DNA of 64,000 bases, from positions 124,001 through 188,000 of the forward strand of contig LNBX01000024.1 in the NCBI GenBank assembly GCA_001567275.1, given 5' to 3'. This document shows positions 1-9,381 of the stretch, one piece after another. Origin of the DNA: Bacteroidetes bacterium OLB10 (lineage in GTDB: Bacteria; Bacteroidota; Bacteroidia; AKYH767-A; OLB10). Numbering within the stretch: position 1 is the stretch's first letter; every line of letters starts with the position of its first letter. Position numbers and translations under genes: made by a program. The notes beneath the pieces were generated by a model that saw only the letters and a program-made list of their open reading frames with translations, was not told the DNA's origin and ran no database searches.

Positions 1-1
1 C

Positions 2-694
2 GAACACCAACTGGTGGTAAAAGAAATATTAGCTGATACAGGCTACAGCAGCGGATCTGCTTTAAAATATCTTGAAGCTGCTAACCTAACCGGATATATT
101 CCCAACTTTGGCCAATATAAACCCGAGCGAAAGGGTTTTGTCTATAACAAGGAAAAAGATCAATACCAATGCATACAACAAGGCGGATTGATGGCCCTGC
201 TGCCTCACAAACGCACCGGTGCCAACAGCAATGGCTACATCCAAAAAACCTATCGCAGCAGCGAAACCGTTTGTAAGAACTGTCCGCTAAAACAACAATG
301 TATTGGTAAAAGCAACTTTAAAAAATTAGACCAATGCATTGACAAACCTCTCTACGACCAAATGCACCAACGCTTGCAAACACGTAAAGCAAAAATTTAT
401 AAAAAATTACGATGCTCAACTGTTGAACCGGTACTCGGCACGCTCATTAACTTCACCGGCATGCGAAGAATTTGGACTCGCGGATTAAAAAACGCCAACA
501 AGTTTATCATTGGTGCAGGAATAGCCTACAACCTTAAAAAATATATGCGCTTTATTAACAAAAAAAGGATAAGTGTGTGCATGCAACTCGAAAAACAGAC
601 GATATTAACAACAGAAAGCCTTTTTTCAACAATTTTAATGCTCAGCCAACCTATACAGCATTATAAATCCAAAAATATTTTTCAAATCGTATAG
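2..694 (+). CDS. IS1182-type transposase, C-terminal part (cut by window start)
   Basis: The frame is open to the left edge, so only the C-terminal 230 residues are present. It resembles the DDE transposase of IS1182/IS5-like elements: a DTGYSSG segment near the start, a Cys-rich stretch (CKNCPLKQQC) about 90 residues in, and a C-terminal block with TVEPVLGTLINF and GLKNANKFIIGAG containing the family's last catalytic Glu region. The enzyme would cut and rejoin the ends of its own element. The last 40 residues after the conserved KKYMRF block look unlike the family and may be read-through. No terminal inverted repeat could be fixed between here and 790. Family assignment is fairly secure; whether the copy is intact cannot be judged. 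Confidence 0.8.
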   Translation, partial: EHQLVVKEILADTGYSSGSALKYLEAANLTGYIPNFGQYKPERKGFVYNKEKDQYQCIQQGGLMALLPHKRTGANSNGYIQKTYRSSETVCKNCPLKQQCIGKSNFKKLDQCIDKPLYDQMHQRLQTRKAKIYKKLRCSTVEPVLGTLINFTGMRRIWTRGLKNANKFIIGAGIAYNLKKYMRFINKKRISVCMQLEKQTILTTESLFSTILMLSQPIQHYKSKNIFQIV

Positions 695-790
695 CGCACC
701 TTAATTCATACCACTACCAAATTTTTTTTGCATCTTTTGTCTGAGGTTGTGCAACTGCCACCATTGTTGTGTGCTGCCATTCTTTTGTTG

Positions 791-2341
791 TCAATGCACT
801 GCTGTAACATTTACCTTTTTTATTCCCTTTAAGTTTAGTTCTATGTTCCTGTCCTTAGCTTTGTTATCGTATTGACTGATTATTTCCAAAATGTCATAGT
901 CAATAAAATTACATTCGCTGCCGTCTATTGTCAATTTGCTATTTTCATGAACATCGTCTAGCGACTTTCGTAAATTAACTTTGTTGAGAAAAGTTACGTT
1001 GCTGTTCAGTTTAATTAAATAGGTATCAATGCCATTTTCAAATGTTTCAGTTATTTTATATTCTGCTTTGAAATTGTTACGAATAATGTAATAAATTGAT
1101 AAAACAAGTCCAATACTAACTCCAATTAGTAAGTCAGTCAATAGGATAGCGAAAATGGTAATCATAAATGGGAGAAACTGCTTTAATCCCAAACTCCACA
1201 TATTGCGAAATAGTTTTGGTTTTGCCAGGTTATAACCCGTTACAATGAGAATTGCTGAAAGCGAAGCGTAAGGAATTTTATTTAATAAGAATGGAATAAA
1301 TAACACAGACAATAGTAAAAACAACCCGTGTGTAAATGCAGAAAGTTTTGTCCTTGCTCCAGCATCAACATTGGCTGAACCCCTTACAATTACCGCAGTA
1401 ATGGGTATTGCTCCTAAGAAGCCACAAGCCATATTCCCTATGCCTTGTGCAACCAACTCACGATTTACAGGGGTTATTCTGTTTCGCCTGTCTAATTTAT
1501 CAATGGCTTCTATGCAAAGTAGTGTTTCAAGTGTCGCAAGCATTCCTATTGTCAAACCGTCTTTCCAAAGACTACCGGATGAAAATAGTTTTGTAAAGTC
1601 AGGAAAAGTTATGCCTGAAAAAACATCGGATGGAATATTTACCAATTGTGTTGGTTTAAGAGAAAATCCAGAAGATACACTTGTAAATGCAGTGTTAGCA
1701 AGAATGCCAATTACTACAATGAGCAAAGGGGCAGGAAGTATTTTAAATTTATTGGCGAAAGGTCGTTGAAGCAACCCCATTACAATGATGGAAATACATG
1801 TAATTAAAATTGCCCCTCTTGTAATGTGATGATTGAAATCATTTATGTTTCCAACAAAATGGTCAGTAGAGAATAGTTTTAAAATACCACCTGCCCAAAA
1901 GTCGGGTTGGTCATAACCTAATGCCACAGGGATTTGTTTAGAAATAAGAATAATACCAATAGCTGCTAACATTCCTTTAATAACTGCCGAAGGAAAATAA
2001 TTTGCAATGACACCAAGTTTCAACAGTCCAAGTATTAGTTGAAACAATCCTGCAATAATTACGGCAAGAAGAAATATTTTATAGTCGCCATGCGAAACGA
2101 TGGATGCTGCTACTACGGTTGTCAAACCCGCAGCAGGTCCTGAAACCGCTAAGTGCGAACCGCTGATGAGGGAAACAACTAAGCCGCCAATAATACCTGA
2201 AAGAATTCCTGAATAGAGTGGTGCTCCCGAAGCTAAAGCAATTCCTAAGCAAAGCGGAAGAGCGACAAGAAAAACTGAAAGTCCGGCTGGTAAGTCATAT
2301 TTGAGCCATATTATTCTGTAATACTTTATTGTTCTTTTCAC
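791..2341 (-). CDS. SulP-family inorganic anion transporter with STAS domain
   Basis: A 516-residue inner-membrane protein with about ten to twelve hydrophobic segments and a cytoplasmic C-terminal STAS-like domain (roughly residues 430-516). The N-terminal segment ALPLCLGIALASGAPLYSG and the following SGSHLAVSGPAAGL are typical of the SulP/SLC26 core, which carries sulfate, bicarbonate or related anions; the substrate cannot be read from sequence. It begins with GTG, preceded by an AAGGAAG stretch, and follows cvpA by 12 bases, so the two are probably cotranscribed. No carbonic anhydrase gene lies next to it, which would have pointed to bicarbonate. Confidence 0.9.
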   Translation of the reverse strand: MKRTIKYYRIIWLKYDLPAGLSVFLVALPLCLGIALASGAPLYSGILSGIIGGLVVSLISGSHLAVSGPAAGLTTVVAASIVSHGDYKIFLLAVIIAGLFQLILGLLKLGVIANYFPSAVIKGMLAAIGIILISKQIPVALGYDQPDFWAGGILKLFSTDHFVGNINDFNHHITRGAILITCISIIVMGLLQRPFANKFKILPAPLLIVVIGILANTAFTSVSSGFSLKPTQLVNIPSDVFSGITFPDFTKLFSSGSLWKDGLTIGMLATLETLLCIEAIDKLDRRNRITPVNRELVAQGIGNMACGFLGAIPITAVIVRGSANVDAGARTKLSAFTHGLFLLLSVLFIPFLLNKIPYASLSAILIVTGYNLAKPKLFRNMWSLGLKQFLPFMITIFAILLTDLLIGVSIGLVLSIYYIIRNNFKAEYKITETFENGIDTYLIKLNSNVTFLNKVNLRKSLDDVHENSKLTIDGSECNFIDYDILEIISQYDNKAKDRNIELNLKGIKKVNVTAVH

Positions 2342-2353
2342 TTCCTTGTCAAA

Positions 2354-2923
2354 TTATTTTTGTCTGTCAACGATAGAGTTTAAAGGTTGAGATGTCGTCA
2401 TACGGTTGCGCACACCTTCCAGATTATTTCTGAATTCGTTTTTTATATCCTGAAAAGCAGGAGTAAGAAAGGTGGAAGTTTTTAATACTGGTTCATACAA
2501 CACTGATTCTTTCCTGGTTTCTTTATTGATAAAATTCAGGTGTGGTTCAAGTGATTTCAGCAACCAAAGGATAACACTTATTACCAAAGCATATTTAAGC
2601 AAGCCGAAAACTGCTCCAGCAATTTTATTGAACACGTTCAAATCGCCTGCTTTCAAAACACCTTCCAGCAAACGTGCATACAAAATAAAAACAGCCATGA
2701 TAATTCCGGAAACAATAAAAAATCCCACCCACGAAGGAATGGCACTGTCTTTAGAAACAAACTGCTGAAGCCACGATTGAGCAAGCCCTGAAAACTTAAA
2801 TGCCAAATACAAGCCCGCAATAAGCCCTAAGATCATGGCAATTTCGTAAATGAGGCCACGGGTAAATCCTTTGTATGCTCCCCAGAGCAGCGGTATGGCA
2901 ATAACAAGATCGAGAATGTTCAT
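2354..2923 (-). CDS. CvpA family membrane protein
   Basis: A 189-residue protein that starts MNILDLVIAIPLLWGAYKGF and has four hydrophobic segments in its first 130 residues, followed by a polar tail. This is the CvpA (colicin V production) layout; the short N-terminal ILD...GAYKGFTRGLI motif is characteristic. CvpA proteins are inner-membrane proteins linked in enterobacteria to colicin export and envelope stress; their role in Bacteroidota is not settled. It is the upstream gene of a probable two-gene unit with the SulP transporter. The start is an ATG with an A/T-rich leader, usual for this phylum. Confidence 0.85.
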   Translation of the reverse strand: MNILDLVIAIPLLWGAYKGFTRGLIYEIAMILGLIAGLYLAFKFSGLAQSWLQQFVSKDSAIPSWVGFFIVSGIIMAVFILYARLLEGVLKAGDLNVFNKIAGAVFGLLKYALVISVILWLLKSLEPHLNFINKETRKESVLYEPVLKTSTFLTPAFQDIKNEFRNNLEGVRNRMTTSQPLNSIVDRQK

Positions 2924-3040
2924 GCAGATAAATACACTTCAAAGAAAAGAAGGAATAGGAAACAGCAACACACTGTTAAGTGCGATTACCCAACAAAGCA
3001 ATGTTAAAAGAATCAGAAAGAAAAATAAGGGAACTGCTGA

Positions 3041-3964
3041 TTAAACTAATGTAATATCAAACTGCACCAAGTCAATAAATTCCTGAATACGCTCGTTCAG
3101 CTCTTCGGAAGAAAGATTCATAATACGTTCGGTTCCGAATTTTTCTACACAGAACGAAGCCATTGCCGATCCATAAATGATGGCACGTTTCATACTGCTG
3201 AACGATATATCTCTGGTTTTTGCCAGATAACCGATAAATCCACCTGCAAAAGTGTCACCGGCACCTGTGGGGTCAAACACATCTTCGAGAGGAAGTGCAG
3301 GAGCAAAGAATACCTGATTTTCGTGGAATAACAATGCGCCATGCTCGCCTTTTTTGATAACCAGAAAACGTGGCCCCATGGTGAGAATTTTCTTGGCTGC
3401 TTTTACCAGTGAATATTCATTGGTGAGTTGCCGTGCTTCAGCATCGTTGATGGTGAGAACATCAACCATGGCAATGTTTTCAAGTAAATCATTCATAGCT
3501 GTTTCCATCCAAAAGTTCATGGTGTCCATCACAATAAGTTTAGGACGTTTATTCAATCGCTCAATCACCTGCCTCTGAATTTTTGGCATCAGGTTGCCCA
3601 ACATCAGAAAATCACAATCCTGATAACTTTCGGGAATAATAGGATCAAAATTCGCCAAAACATTCAGTTGTGTATCCAAAGTATCGCGGCTGTTCATGTC
3701 GGTATGATATCGCCCACTCCAGAAAAATGATTTCTGACCTTCCAGTATCTGCAAACCTTCGGTGCGGATATGATGATTATTAAATTCTTTAATCATAGTT
3801 TGTGGAAAATCATCGCCCACAACACCAACAAGATTTACATCAGATGCAAAATACGATGCCGATAAAGAAGCATAAGTGGCGGCACCGCCAATAATCTTAT
3901 CAGTCTTTCCAAAAGGTGTTTCAATAGCATCAAAAGCAACAGTTCCAACTACGAGTAATGACAT
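3041..3964 (-). CDS. PfkB-family carbohydrate/nucleoside kinase
   Basis: A 307-residue cytosolic kinase of the ribokinase/PfkB fold. The N-terminal GG substrate signature is seen in KIIGGAATYASL, and the C-terminal DPTGAGDTFAGG (near residue 230) holds the anion hole and the catalytic Asp. It would transfer phosphate from ATP to a sugar or nucleoside hydroxyl; Bacteroidota homologues of this length are usually annotated as generic sugar or adenosine-type kinases, and I cannot name the substrate. The gene is divergent from pyruvate kinase. A -7-like TAGTTTTG lies on the minus strand at 3990-3997, about 25 bases before the ATG. Confidence 0.88.
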   Translation of the reverse strand: MSLLVVGTVAFDAIETPFGKTDKIIGGAATYASLSASYFASDVNLVGVVGDDFPQTMIKEFNNHHIRTEGLQILEGQKSFFWSGRYHTDMNSRDTLDTQLNVLANFDPIIPESYQDCDFLMLGNLMPKIQRQVIERLNKRPKLIVMDTMNFWMETAMNDLLENIAMVDVLTINDAEARQLTNEYSLVKAAKKILTMGPRFLVIKKGEHGALLFHENQVFFAPALPLEDVFDPTGAGDTFAGGFIGYLAKTRDISFSSMKRAIIYGSAMASFCVEKFGTERIMNLSSEELNERIQEFIDLVQFDITLV

Positions 3965-4129
3965 AATATCCCGATTTTTAAATTCCGCGCAAAACTAAAC
4001 TTTTAATCGGAAATAGAAGCTTTGTGTTTACATCACAGAAAAATTAAAATCAGCGACCTGATAAAATCAATACTTTTGGAGTTTATAAATTTAATTTATA
4101 AAGCCCCCATTTTCTAAACAGGAATTATA

Positions 4130-5554
4130 ATGCAGTTTAATAAAACTAAGATTATTACAACACTTGGTCCGGCTACCGGCACCAAAGACATGATTTGGAA
4201 ATTGATAAAAGCCGGTGCTGATGTTATGCGCATCAATGCTTCGCATGGCGACCATCAGTTTTTAAAATCTATAGTGGATAATGTTCGCAGCATCAATGAA
4301 GAGGAAAACCTCAACATTGCTTTATTACTCGATTTGCAAGGCCCAAAAATCCGTATTGGCGAAATTGAATCAGGTGAATGTGTGCTCAACGATAAACAAA
4401 CTTTTATACTTACTACCGAAGAGATGACAGGTAATGCGCAGAAAGCAACCATACGTTACAGTCATTTTTCTTCAGATGTAAAAAAAGGCGACATTGTGCT
4501 GATTGATGACGGTAAACTAAAACTGGAAGTAAAGAAAGTAGAAGCCAATGGCGATGTGGTTACGCAGGTCATCAATGGTGGTGTGCTCATGTCGCGCAAA
4601 GGAGCTAATCTTCCATTCACCAAAATCAGTATTCCATCTATCACCGAAAAAGACAGGGAAGATATTTCATTCGCTCTTGAAAATGATATTGAGTGGATAG
4701 GTTTATCATTTGTCCGCACGGCACAGGATATTATTGATCTGAAAAATATTATCAAAGAACATGGCAAGCCGATGCGTGTGATTGCAAAAATCGAAAAACC
4801 CGAAGCTGTTCGTAATATGGATGCGATTATTGAAGTCGCTGACGGCATTATGGTGGCACGTGGTGATCTGGGTGTAGAGATTGATCTTGCACAGGTACCT
4901 ATCATTCAGAAAAAACTGGTGCACAAAAGTCGTGCTGCCGGAATTCCTGTAATCATTGCAACACAAATGATGGAGAGCATGATTACCAACTTCAGGCCAA
5001 CACGTGCCGAAGCCAACGATGTGGGCAATGCTGTGTATGATGGTGCTGATGCGCTTATGCTGAGTGCCGAAACTTCCGTAGGAAAATTTCCTGTTGAAAC
5101 GGTGCAGTCTATGCGCAGGATTATTCAGGCAATTGAATATGATCAGAGTATTTATTACCGAATGAATTCGCCCGACAAACATTCCAAAACATTTATATCC
5201 GACACCCTTTGCTACCATGCTGTGGAGCTTGCACAACAGTCGGGAGCCAAAGCCATTGCTGCAATGACACATTCAGGTTATACGGCATTCAAAATTTCGA
5301 GCCAGCGACCTAAAGCAGGTATTTTTATTTTTACGGATTACAAACCTATTCTCAATACCCTGAATCTTGTGTGGGGAGTGCGCGGATTGTATTACAACAA
5401 ATACATCAGCACCGACCAAACCATTGACGATATTAAGAATACGCTGAAGAATGACGGTTACATTGATGCAGGTGATGTAATCATACATGTGGCCAGCACA
5501 CCCATGCATAAGCGTTCAAGAGCCAATACCATTAAAATAAATGTAGTGGATTAA
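4130..5554 (+). CDS. pyk: Pyruvate kinase
   Basis: A 474-residue enzyme that converts phosphoenolpyruvate and ADP to pyruvate and ATP, the last step of glycolysis. Recognisable blocks in order: KIITTLGPAT, MRINASHG (nucleotide-binding Asn-Ser-His), DLQGPKIRIGE, the catalytic-Lys loop IAKIEKPEA, GIMVARGDLGVEI, and the signature ATQMMESMI followed by PTRAEANDVGNAVYDG. Length matches bacterial pyruvate kinases. A -7-like box TACTTTTG is at 4071-4078. The stop codon is directly followed by the recX ATG, so the two are translated from one message. Confidence 0.98.
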   Translation: MQFNKTKIITTLGPATGTKDMIWKLIKAGADVMRINASHGDHQFLKSIVDNVRSINEEENLNIALLLDLQGPKIRIGEIESGECVLNDKQTFILTTEEMTGNAQKATIRYSHFSSDVKKGDIVLIDDGKLKLEVKKVEANGDVVTQVINGGVLMSRKGANLPFTKISIPSITEKDREDISFALENDIEWIGLSFVRTAQDIIDLKNIIKEHGKPMRVIAKIEKPEAVRNMDAIIEVADGIMVARGDLGVEIDLAQVPIIQKKLVHKSRAAGIPVIIATQMMESMITNFRPTRAEANDVGNAVYDGADALMLSAETSVGKFPVETVQSMRRIIQAIEYDQSIYYRMNSPDKHSKTFISDTLCYHAVELAQQSGAKAIAAMTHSGYTAFKISSQRPKAGIFIFTDYKPILNTLNLVWGVRGLYYNKYISTDQTIDDIKNTLKNDGYIDAGDVIIHVASTPMHKRSRANTIKINVVD

Positions 5555-6007
5555 ATGGTAAGCAGCGACATTCTGAATAAGGCAAAAAAATATTGCGCAT
5601 ATCAGGAGCGCTCGCAACAGGAGGTGAGGGATAAACTTTATTCATTGGGCTTGCATAAAAGTGATGTGGAGGAAACACTGGCTTTGCTTGTAACAGAAGA
5701 TTATGTAAACGAACAACGTTTTGCAGTGGCCTATGCAGGTGGAAAATTCAGGATAAAAAAGTGGGGTAAAATAAAAATCAAACAGGGCCTCAAACAGAAA
5801 AAAGTTTCTGACTATTGTATTCGCTATGCATTAAACAGCATCAGCTTTGGCGACTACAGAAAATGCATTTCAGAAATTATTTCAGAAAAAAATGCCAGAG
5901 TGACAGAAAAAGATATGGTCAAACGCAAAGCTAAAATTGCCCGACAGGTTATTTCGCGCGGGTTTGAACCGACTCTGGTATGGGATTTACTGAACGATGC
6001 TGATTAA
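5555..6007 (+). CDS. recX: Regulatory protein RecX
   Basis: A 150-residue helical, basic protein. The motif order CAYQERSQQEVRDKL, YVNEQRFAVAYAGGKF and KWGKIKIKQGLKQKKV matches the three-helix repeats of RecX, which binds RecA filaments and damps recombination activity. The ATG abuts the pyk stop with no gap, so expression depends on the pyk transcript. No recA lies nearby; recX separated from recA is common in Bacteroidota. Its 3' end overlaps the end of a convergent small ORF by four bases. Confidence 0.9.
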   Translation: MVSSDILNKAKKYCAYQERSQQEVRDKLYSLGLHKSDVEETLALLVTEDYVNEQRFAVAYAGGKFRIKKWGKIKIKQGLKQKKVSDYCIRYALNSISFGDYRKCISEIISEKNARVTEKDMVKRKAKIARQVISRGFEPTLVWDLLNDAD

Positions 6008-6144
6008 TGAGATAATGTAATCTTCTTAGAATTAAGTGCTTCAATTTCTTCAGCAAATAAATCGCGCAGGAAAGCGAGAATGGCTTTTGGCTGAGTAATA
6101 ATTTTTTTAGCTCTTTTGGTTTTTTTAGCAGTTACCTTTTTCAT
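6004..6144 (-). CDS. Small Lys-rich protein, 46 aa, unknown
   Basis: A 46-codon frame starting at an ATG (6144) with an A-rich leader (AAAAACAAAGACA), typical of Bacteroidota starts. The N-terminal third is very basic (MKKVTAKKTKRAKK), followed by an amphipathic segment AILAFLRDLFAEEIEAL. It ends within four bases of the recX stop, on the opposite strand. The basic tail suggests nucleic acid binding or ribosome association, but this is inference. It fills most of the 314-base gap between recX and the M1 peptidase. I do not recognise the family; it could be a chance frame. Confidence 0.45.
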   Translation of the reverse strand: MKKVTAKKTKRAKKIITQPKAILAFLRDLFAEEIEALNSKKITLSH

Positions 6145-6321
6145 TGTCTTTGTTTTTAAATGTTATACTTTTAATTCGGTAAATTATCTATTCAAATGCC
6201 GTACCAAAATTTTATCTTAAAAAGGGCATCAGCGATACTTTTCTGAACATTTGTTAAATTTCGTTATGCCCGAATATGGTAAGGCTTCTAATTTTAGCTT
6301 TGTGTAACAAAACCAATTATT

Positions 6322-7998
6322 ATGACGCGACCTGTATTAAAGGCCATGCTGTTTTGTATGGCAGTGTTGCTGCAGCAGTCATCCTTTGCGCAGCATCTGT
6401 CGGGTAAAGAAAAAATATTTACTCATGCTGATTCTCTTCGCGGAATGTTGACACCTTTCCGTACCTGCTATGATGTTACTTATTATGACCTGAATGTGGA
6501 TATTGACATAGAGAATAAATCCATCAGCGGATATAACAAAATTTATTTTGATGCAGTAAGTGATTTTGAAGTGATGCAGGTGGACCTGTCTTCTCTTTTG
6601 AAAATAGCCTATATCACCGATCGCGGAAACAACTCATTGCGGTTTACCCGCGATGGAGATGCCGTGTTTATTACCATGAATACAAAAATCAATAATGGCG
6701 AACGAACTTATATCTCCATCCATTATTCCGGCCAACCTAAGGAAGGTAAAATGCTTCCATGGGATGGTGGATTCAAATGGACGAAAGATGCCGATGATCA
6801 GCCGTGGGCTGCAGTTGCCTGTCAGGGGACAGGTGCCAGTGTATGGTGGCCTTGTAAAGAGCACCAGAGTGATGAGCCGGACAGTATGGCAATAAATATT
6901 ACCGTACCCGCTTCGCTGATGGATGTTTCAAACGGAAGATTGCGTGAGGTAAAAAATGTTGATAATGGAAAAAAACAATACTGTTGGTTTGTGAGCTATC
7001 CTATCAACAACTATAATGTGACAGTGAATGTGGGAGTGTTTACACATTTCAGTGATGTATATGTGAGCGGAAAAGATTCTCTTACGCTTGATTATTATGT
7101 GAAACCATACAACCTCGAAAAAGCAAAAAAACAGTTTCAGCAGGTGAAGCCGATGCTTGCCTGTTATGAAAAATATTTCGGACGATATCCTTTCTGGCGT
7201 GACGGATACAAACTTGTGGAAACGCCCTATGTTGGCATGGAGCATCAGAGCTGTATTGCCTATGGCAATAAATACAAGAATGGATATTTAGGAATGGATT
7301 ATTCGGGAATAGGTGTTGAGTTTGATTACATTATCATACATGAAACGGCACATGAGTGGTGGGGCAATAACATCACTACAAAAGACATTGCCGATATGTG
7401 GGTACATGAGGGTTTTGGAAATTATGCTGAAGTACTGTATGTGGAATGTTTGTATGGAAAGCAAAAAGGGAATGACTACGTCAATGCACTGAAAAATAAA
7501 GTTTCAAATGATCGTCCCATTATAGGACATTATAATGTTAACGAAGAGGGAAGTGGTGATATGTATCCCAAAGGGAGTCTGATGCTGCATACCATCAGAA
7601 ATTATATCAACAACGATTCATTATGGTTTTCGATTATACTTGGATTACAACAAACATTTGCATTGCAAACAGTAACCACTCAACAAATAGAAGACTATAT
7701 AAGTAAGCAAAGCGGCATTGATTTGTCACCTGTATTTAATCAGTATCTGCGACATTCAGCCATACCGGTTTTGGAATATGAAGTAAAAAGCACAAATCCG
7801 CTGACCTTACGTTGCCGATGGAAAGCGGATGTAAAAGATTTTAATCTCCCCGTTTGGGTTGGCAAAGGTTCTTCCATGCAATCGCTGAAAGTAACTACCT
7901 CATGGCAAAATTTTGAATTGAAAGGAGTGGATGAGAAAACTCTTGATATAAGAGATGATCTGGGTTATTTTAATATAACTGATCTGAGTAATAAATAG
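6322..7998 (+). CDS. M1-family zinc aminopeptidase, secreted
   Basis: A 558-residue protein with a signal peptide (hydrophobic to residue 24, SSFAQ). The gluzincin zinc site is complete: HETAH at residues 340-344 with the third ligand Glu363 in WVHEGFGNYAE, 18 residues on. The exopeptidase loop reads VGMEHQS instead of the classical GxMEN. A short C-terminal domain follows, so this is one of the compact M1 enzymes common in Bacteroidota. It would trim N-terminal residues from peptides in the periplasm or at the surface. A TAGCTTTG -7-like box is at 6295-6302, 20 bases before the ATG. Confidence 0.92.
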   Translation: MTRPVLKAMLFCMAVLLQQSSFAQHLSGKEKIFTHADSLRGMLTPFRTCYDVTYYDLNVDIDIENKSISGYNKIYFDAVSDFEVMQVDLSSLLKIAYITDRGNNSLRFTRDGDAVFITMNTKINNGERTYISIHYSGQPKEGKMLPWDGGFKWTKDADDQPWAAVACQGTGASVWWPCKEHQSDEPDSMAINITVPASLMDVSNGRLREVKNVDNGKKQYCWFVSYPINNYNVTVNVGVFTHFSDVYVSGKDSLTLDYYVKPYNLEKAKKQFQQVKPMLACYEKYFGRYPFWRDGYKLVETPYVGMEHQSCIAYGNKYKNGYLGMDYSGIGVEFDYIIIHETAHEWWGNNITTKDIADMWVHEGFGNYAEVLYVECLYGKQKGNDYVNALKNKVSNDRPIIGHYNVNEEGSGDMYPKGSLMLHTIRNYINNDSLWFSIILGLQQTFALQTVTTQQIEDYISKQSGIDLSPVFNQYLRHSAIPVLEYEVKSTNPLTLRCRWKADVKDFNLPVWVGKGSSMQSLKVTTSWQNFELKGVDEKTLDIRDDLGYFNITDLSNK

Positions 7999-8016
7999 AG
8001 ATTGAATGTAATAAAA

Positions 8017-8043
8017 AAAGCAGGTAAATGAATACCTGCCTTT
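8017..8043. terminator. Rho-independent-like hairpin between convergent genes
   Basis: Stem GCAGGTA (8020-8026) pairs with TACCTGC (8033-8039). On the minus strand it is followed by a run of T, so it best serves as terminator of the leftward heme-uptake operon; on the plus strand it ends in CTTTAA and could also stop the M1 peptidase transcript. Confidence 0.65.
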
Positions 8044-8127
8044 AATGTCTTACATCATTTTATTTCTGATGCAAGAGGGGGATTAACCAATATCTCAGAG
8101 TAACATTTTATTAAATGTACATTCAGA

Positions 8128-9363
8128 TTAATTCTTCACTAATTTAAGCTGTGTTTGCTCACCTGCGGTTTGAATGTTTACTACGTAAATGCCCGCTGCG
8201 AATCCGGCAGTAGGGATATCTATCCGTTGCATACCTGCCAACTGATAATTGCTTTTGTAAACACTTTTTCCGCTGATATCATAGATATTAATTTCTGCCT
8301 GCTGATTTTTTGTTGTAGTCAGCACAAGTGATGTGTTGTCAGTAGCAGGGTTGGGATATAATGAAACCACATCAACCGTTTTTACATCGTTTACACTTAA
8401 CGGGCCTAAGTCATACTGGTCAAAATAAAAATTACCATTTGCAGAACCTCCAAAGCCGGTAAAAACAATTTTCCATTTATGTGCATGACGGTCAATTACA
8501 AAATAAACAGTAGAGTCGGCAACAACGTATGTGGTTCCGTTAAAAGATTTCCAGTCGTAGCCAATGATGTTGTTGTCAAAAGAATAAGTAAGTCCTGCAT
8601 CAGTTGCTGTAGCAGCATCCACAGGATAGGCTTTTACTGCCTGCACACTGTCGTTGGTAAGCACTCCCGTAACTTTGTAATTGATAAAATGGTCAACATA
8701 CTGTGCAAAGCTCAGATCCCAATCCTGTTTCAGAGGTTCACGGTCTAAATATTGATCATTTTGAATAGAGTAGTACCCGAAATTTTTGCCGGGATAATTC
8801 AGTTTGTTGAATGAACGTAATACTTCATTGCTGCCGTCTAAATCTGCATAGCGAAAGTTGTAAGTAGAGTTAGACAAAGATTCAATACAAAGTTTTTTAT
8901 ATGTATTGTTGCTGAGTTTGATAAAATAAATTGAGTCGCCCATGATAATATGAGTTCCCAGATCATAAATACCCCATCCCAAATCGAATTGATTACTTGT
9001 ATCAGCAGTGGTGTTGAAAGCACCATTGAACATGTGTGCTTCATTATTTAAAAGCTCATTGTTGGTCATGCCTGCGGTGTCGGCAACTGTCATGCTTAAC
9101 CACTCCGAAACATTTTTATTTGCGTTGTACAGCTTCACATTATTTTTTGAATTAATGAGTATGGCAGCTTCAAATCCTGAAATCTGAAATGCCAGATCCC
9201 AGTCGGTATTGCTGACTGTTGATACTGTTGCATTGGCCATGCTGTAAAATGTTTGATCGGCATATCCTGTGTTGGTAGTTACTGTTTGTTGCACTTGTGC
9301 AGTTGCCATTACAGGAAGCAGTAATGCTAATATGGTTTTTTTAATAGTTGATAAATGTATCAT
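8128..9363 (-). CDS. HmuY-like protein with T9SS type A sorting domain
   Basis: A 411-residue secreted protein: signal peptide (ends ...VMATAQ), an HmuY-like body and a C-terminal T9SS type A sorting domain (last ~75 residues, starting VVSLYPNPATDN and ending in IYVVNIQTAGEQTQLKLVKN). The body holds the repeated phrases of HmuY-like proteins: DWDLAFQ near residue 55, DWDLSFAQYVDHF near 215, then GYDWKSF. HmuY proteins bind heme and hand it to a TonB receptor. It lies 18 bases after the HmuY lipoprotein and ends the operon. A heme binder exported by T9SS would be released or surface-attached instead of lipid-anchored. The HmuY link is by motif only. Confidence 0.75.
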   Translation of the reverse strand: MIHLSTIKKTILALLLPVMATAQVQQTVTTNTGYADQTFYSMANATVSTVSNTDWDLAFQISGFEAAILINSKNNVKLYNANKNVSEWLSMTVADTAGMTNNELLNNEAHMFNGAFNTTADTSNQFDLGWGIYDLGTHIIMGDSIYFIKLSNNTYKKLCIESLSNSTYNFRYADLDGSNEVLRSFNKLNYPGKNFGYYSIQNDQYLDREPLKQDWDLSFAQYVDHFINYKVTGVLTNDSVQAVKAYPVDAATATDAGLTYSFDNNIIGYDWKSFNGTTYVVADSTVYFVIDRHAHKWKIVFTGFGGSANGNFYFDQYDLGPLSVNDVKTVDVVSLYPNPATDNTSLVLTTTKNQQAEINIYDISGKSVYKSNYQLAGMQRIDIPTAGFAAGIYVVNIQTAGEQTQLKLVKN

Positions 9364-9381
9364 GTAATTATAGTATTGATG

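Noticed and set aside
695-790. Terminal inverted repeat of the IS1182-type element
   Set aside because: The left end is outside the window, so no pair could be compared.
4462-5272. Two long antisense frames (147 and 188 codons) inside pyruvate kinase
   Set aside because: They are shadows of the strongly conserved pyk frame, with no motif or start signal.
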